DNA of 14,647 bases from Actinomycetota bacterium (GTDB taxonomy: Bacteria > Actinomycetota > Actinomycetes > JACCUZ01): NCBI GenBank assembly GCA_030841195.1, contig JAVEDA010000063.1, positions 1-14,647 of the forward strand. The letters are read 5' to 3'. How positions within the stretch are numbered: the first letter of the stretch is position 1; each line of letters starts with the position of its first letter. Shown here piece after piece: positions 13,803 to 14,647 of this stretch. Both the position numbers and the translations under genes were made by a program. The notes below the pieces were generated by a model. That model ran no database searches. It was given only the letters and a program-made list of their open reading frames with translations, and was not told the origin of the DNA.

Positions 13803-14461
13803 CGGCGAAGATCCGGGTCCTGGTCGCCGACGACCATCCGGCCTTCCGGGCCGGCCTTCAGCTGATGCTCGCCGACGCGCCCGACCTGGAGGTGGTCGGC
13901 CTGGCCGAGAACGGCGACCAGGCGGTCGAGCTGGCCGAACCCTTGCGCCCGGACGTCGTCGTGATGGACCTGCGGATGCCCGGACTCGACGGCATCGGCG
14001 CCACCCGGCGGCTGCTCGAGCTGGACCCGGCGGTCGGTGTCGTGGTGCTGACGATGTTCGAGGACGACGACTCGGTCTTCGCCGCGATGCGGGCCGGCGC
14101 CCGGGGCTACCTGCTCAAGGGCGCGGAGCAGGACGAGATCCTGCGCGCGATCCGGGCGGTCGCGGCCGGCGAGGTGCTGCTCGGCCAGTCGATCGCCCGC
14201 CGGGTGATCGAGCACTTCTCCTCCGGTGACGGCTCGGCCCGCGCCGCGTTCCCGGCCCTGACCGAGCGGGAGCGGCAGGTCCTCGACCTGATCGCCGCGG
14301 GCAAGGGCAACGCCGTGATCGCGCACGAGCTGGTGCTGTCGCTGAAGACGATCCGCAACCACGTCTCCAACATCTTCACCAAGCTCCAGGTGTCCGACCG
14401 GGCGGCGGCGATCGTGAAGGCCCGGGACGCCGGCTTCGGCGCGCCGGCCCGCCACGGGTGA
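13799..14461 (+). CDS. NarL/LuxR-family response regulator
   Basis: GTG at 13799 shares GTGA with the kinase stop (TGA 13800-13802), a 4-base overlap indicating translational coupling. The 220-residue protein has a complete receiver: acidic pair D11-D12, phosphoacceptor D57 in VVMDLRMPGLDG, T85 in VLTMF and K107 in GYLLKG. A LuxR-type helix-turn-helix lies at about 149-207 (LTERERQVLDLIAAGKGN, then SLKTIRNHVSNIFTKLQV). It is a canonical NarL-type activator, whereas the regulator at 3812 belongs to a different receiver subgroup, so the two operons are not recent copies. Likely targets include its own operon and the divergent membrane protein gene. A strong stem-loop starts 20 bp after the stop. 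Confidence 0.95.
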   Translation: MTAKIRVLVADDHPAFRAGLQLMLADAPDLEVVGLAENGDQAVELAEPLRPDVVVMDLRMPGLDGIGATRRLLELDPAVGVVVLTMFEDDDSVFAAMRAGARGYLLKGAEQDEILRAIRAVAAGEVLLGQSIARRVIEHFSSGDGSARAAFPALTERERQVLDLIAAGKGNAVIAHELVLSLKTIRNHVSNIFTKLQVSDRAAAIVKARDAGFGAPARHG

Positions 14462-14481
14462 GCCACTCCCGCCACCGAAGC

Positions 14482-14522
14482 GGACCGGCTACCGTCGTCG
14501 CTCGCAGTACGCCAGCCGGTCC
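14482..14522 (+). terminator. Stem-loop with perfect 9-bp arms after the kinase-regulator operon
   Basis: GGACCGGCT (14482-14490) pairs perfectly with AGCCGGTCC (14514-14522) around a 23-base loop, 20 bp after the regulator stop. A second small hairpin, GGCTG-N6-CAGCC (14527-14542), follows directly. No T-tract is present. Termination of the operon is the likely role; because the pirin-like gene starts 60 bp further on, an operator for that gene is also possible. Confidence 0.5.
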
Positions 14523-14581
14523 AGTTGGCTGTCAGCACAGCCGTGCGCACTCCGGCGGGCGACCGACGTACCCTCGTCGCT
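14490..14581 (+). repeat. Repeated 13-bp box TACC(G/C)TCGTCGCT before the pirin-like gene
   Basis: TACCGTCGTCGCT (14490-14502) recurs as TACCCTCGTCGCT (14569-14581), 79 bp apart, with 12 of 13 bases identical and similar GACCG sequence before each. The second copy ends exactly at the GTG start and contains the putative -10 box. The first could be an old or alternative promoter copy. Confidence 0.4.
14569..14574 (+). promoter_or_regulatory. Candidate -10 box for leaderless pirin-like gene
   Basis: TACCCT ends 7 bases before GTG 14582 and fits TANNNT. No Shine-Dalgarno precedes the start, so a leaderless transcript is expected. Confidence 0.5.
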
Positions 14582-14647
14582 GTGAGCGTCCTGGCCCCCC
14601 GCGAGGTGCCGTTGGGGGGCACCCGGCAGCTGCTGGTGCGCCGCACC
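14582..14647 (+). CDS. Pirin-family protein, N-terminal fragment cut by window edge
   Basis: Only 22 codons are present, starting at GTG 14582. The start MSVLAPREVPLGG followed by an R-x-L-L-V-R-R-T stretch matches the conserved N-terminus of actinobacterial pirins, which usually continues into the first cupin domain. Pirins are small cytoplasmic bicupin proteins that bind a metal, usually iron; some act as quercetinases or as redox-sensitive transcription cofactors. The metal ligands lie beyond the window, so this cannot be checked here. It is separated from the regulator operon by a strong stem-loop and has its own leaderless-type promoter. The assignment rests on the short N-terminal signature only. 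Confidence 0.65.
   Translation, partial: MSVLAPREVPLGGTRQLLVRRT

Noticed and set aside
13094..14455. 453-codon minus-strand frame opposite the second kinase and regulator
   Set aside because: It is antisense to strongly conserved domains and has no recognisable motif.

Overview
This window is very GC-rich DNA with dense coding on both strands, many GTG starts, GTGA or longer kinase/regulator overlaps, and starts that sit just behind TANNNT boxes with no Shine-Dalgarno. Together these point to an actinomycete chromosome; the family cannot be settled from sequence alone. No rRNA, tRNA, CRISPR array, transposase or phage gene was seen. Twelve protein genes are supported, two of them cut by the window edges.

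Layout. 1-812 (-): lipoprotein with a TolB-like propeller, cut at its 3' end. 953-1648 (-): six-helix membrane protein. 1785-3827 and 3812-4462 (+): overlapping NarL-family sensor kinase and response regulator, divergent from the membrane protein. 4551-4721 (-): 56-residue Cys/His protein. 4780-6195 (-): FAD-linked oxidase of the berberine-bridge type. 6294-9992 (-): 1232-residue regulator joining a SARP-type DNA-binding/BTAD front to a LAL-type ATPase with a C-terminal LuxR-like helix-turn-helix. 10102-10902 (+): YaaA/DUF328 peroxide-stress protein. 10924-11577 (-): second six-helix membrane protein. 11739-13802 and 13799-14461 (+): second NarL-type kinase and regulator. 14582 to the right edge (+): first 22 codons of a pirin-like protein.

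How the genes work together. The most striking point is that one three-gene arrangement, six-helix protein facing away from a kinase-regulator operon, occurs twice about 10 kb apart. The two kinases are clear paralogues, and the two membrane proteins share topology and an AA-x4-AHLT motif. Each divergent promoter region carries a strong dyad that could be the regulator's own operator, so each set may be a self-contained envelope-sensing circuit whose output includes the membrane protein. Between them lies a probable redox or secondary-metabolism unit: the large regulator followed 98 bp downstream by the oxidase, with the oxidative-stress gene yaaA divergent from it. These functional links are inferred from gene order.

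Non-coding DNA is limited to short gaps, none above about 170 bp. They hold several dyads: a 25-bp dyad at 1726-1750, a 16-bp perfect palindrome at 4508-4523, hairpins laid over the stop codons of both membrane genes, nested dyads at 11664-11710, and a stem with 9-bp perfect arms at 14482-14522.
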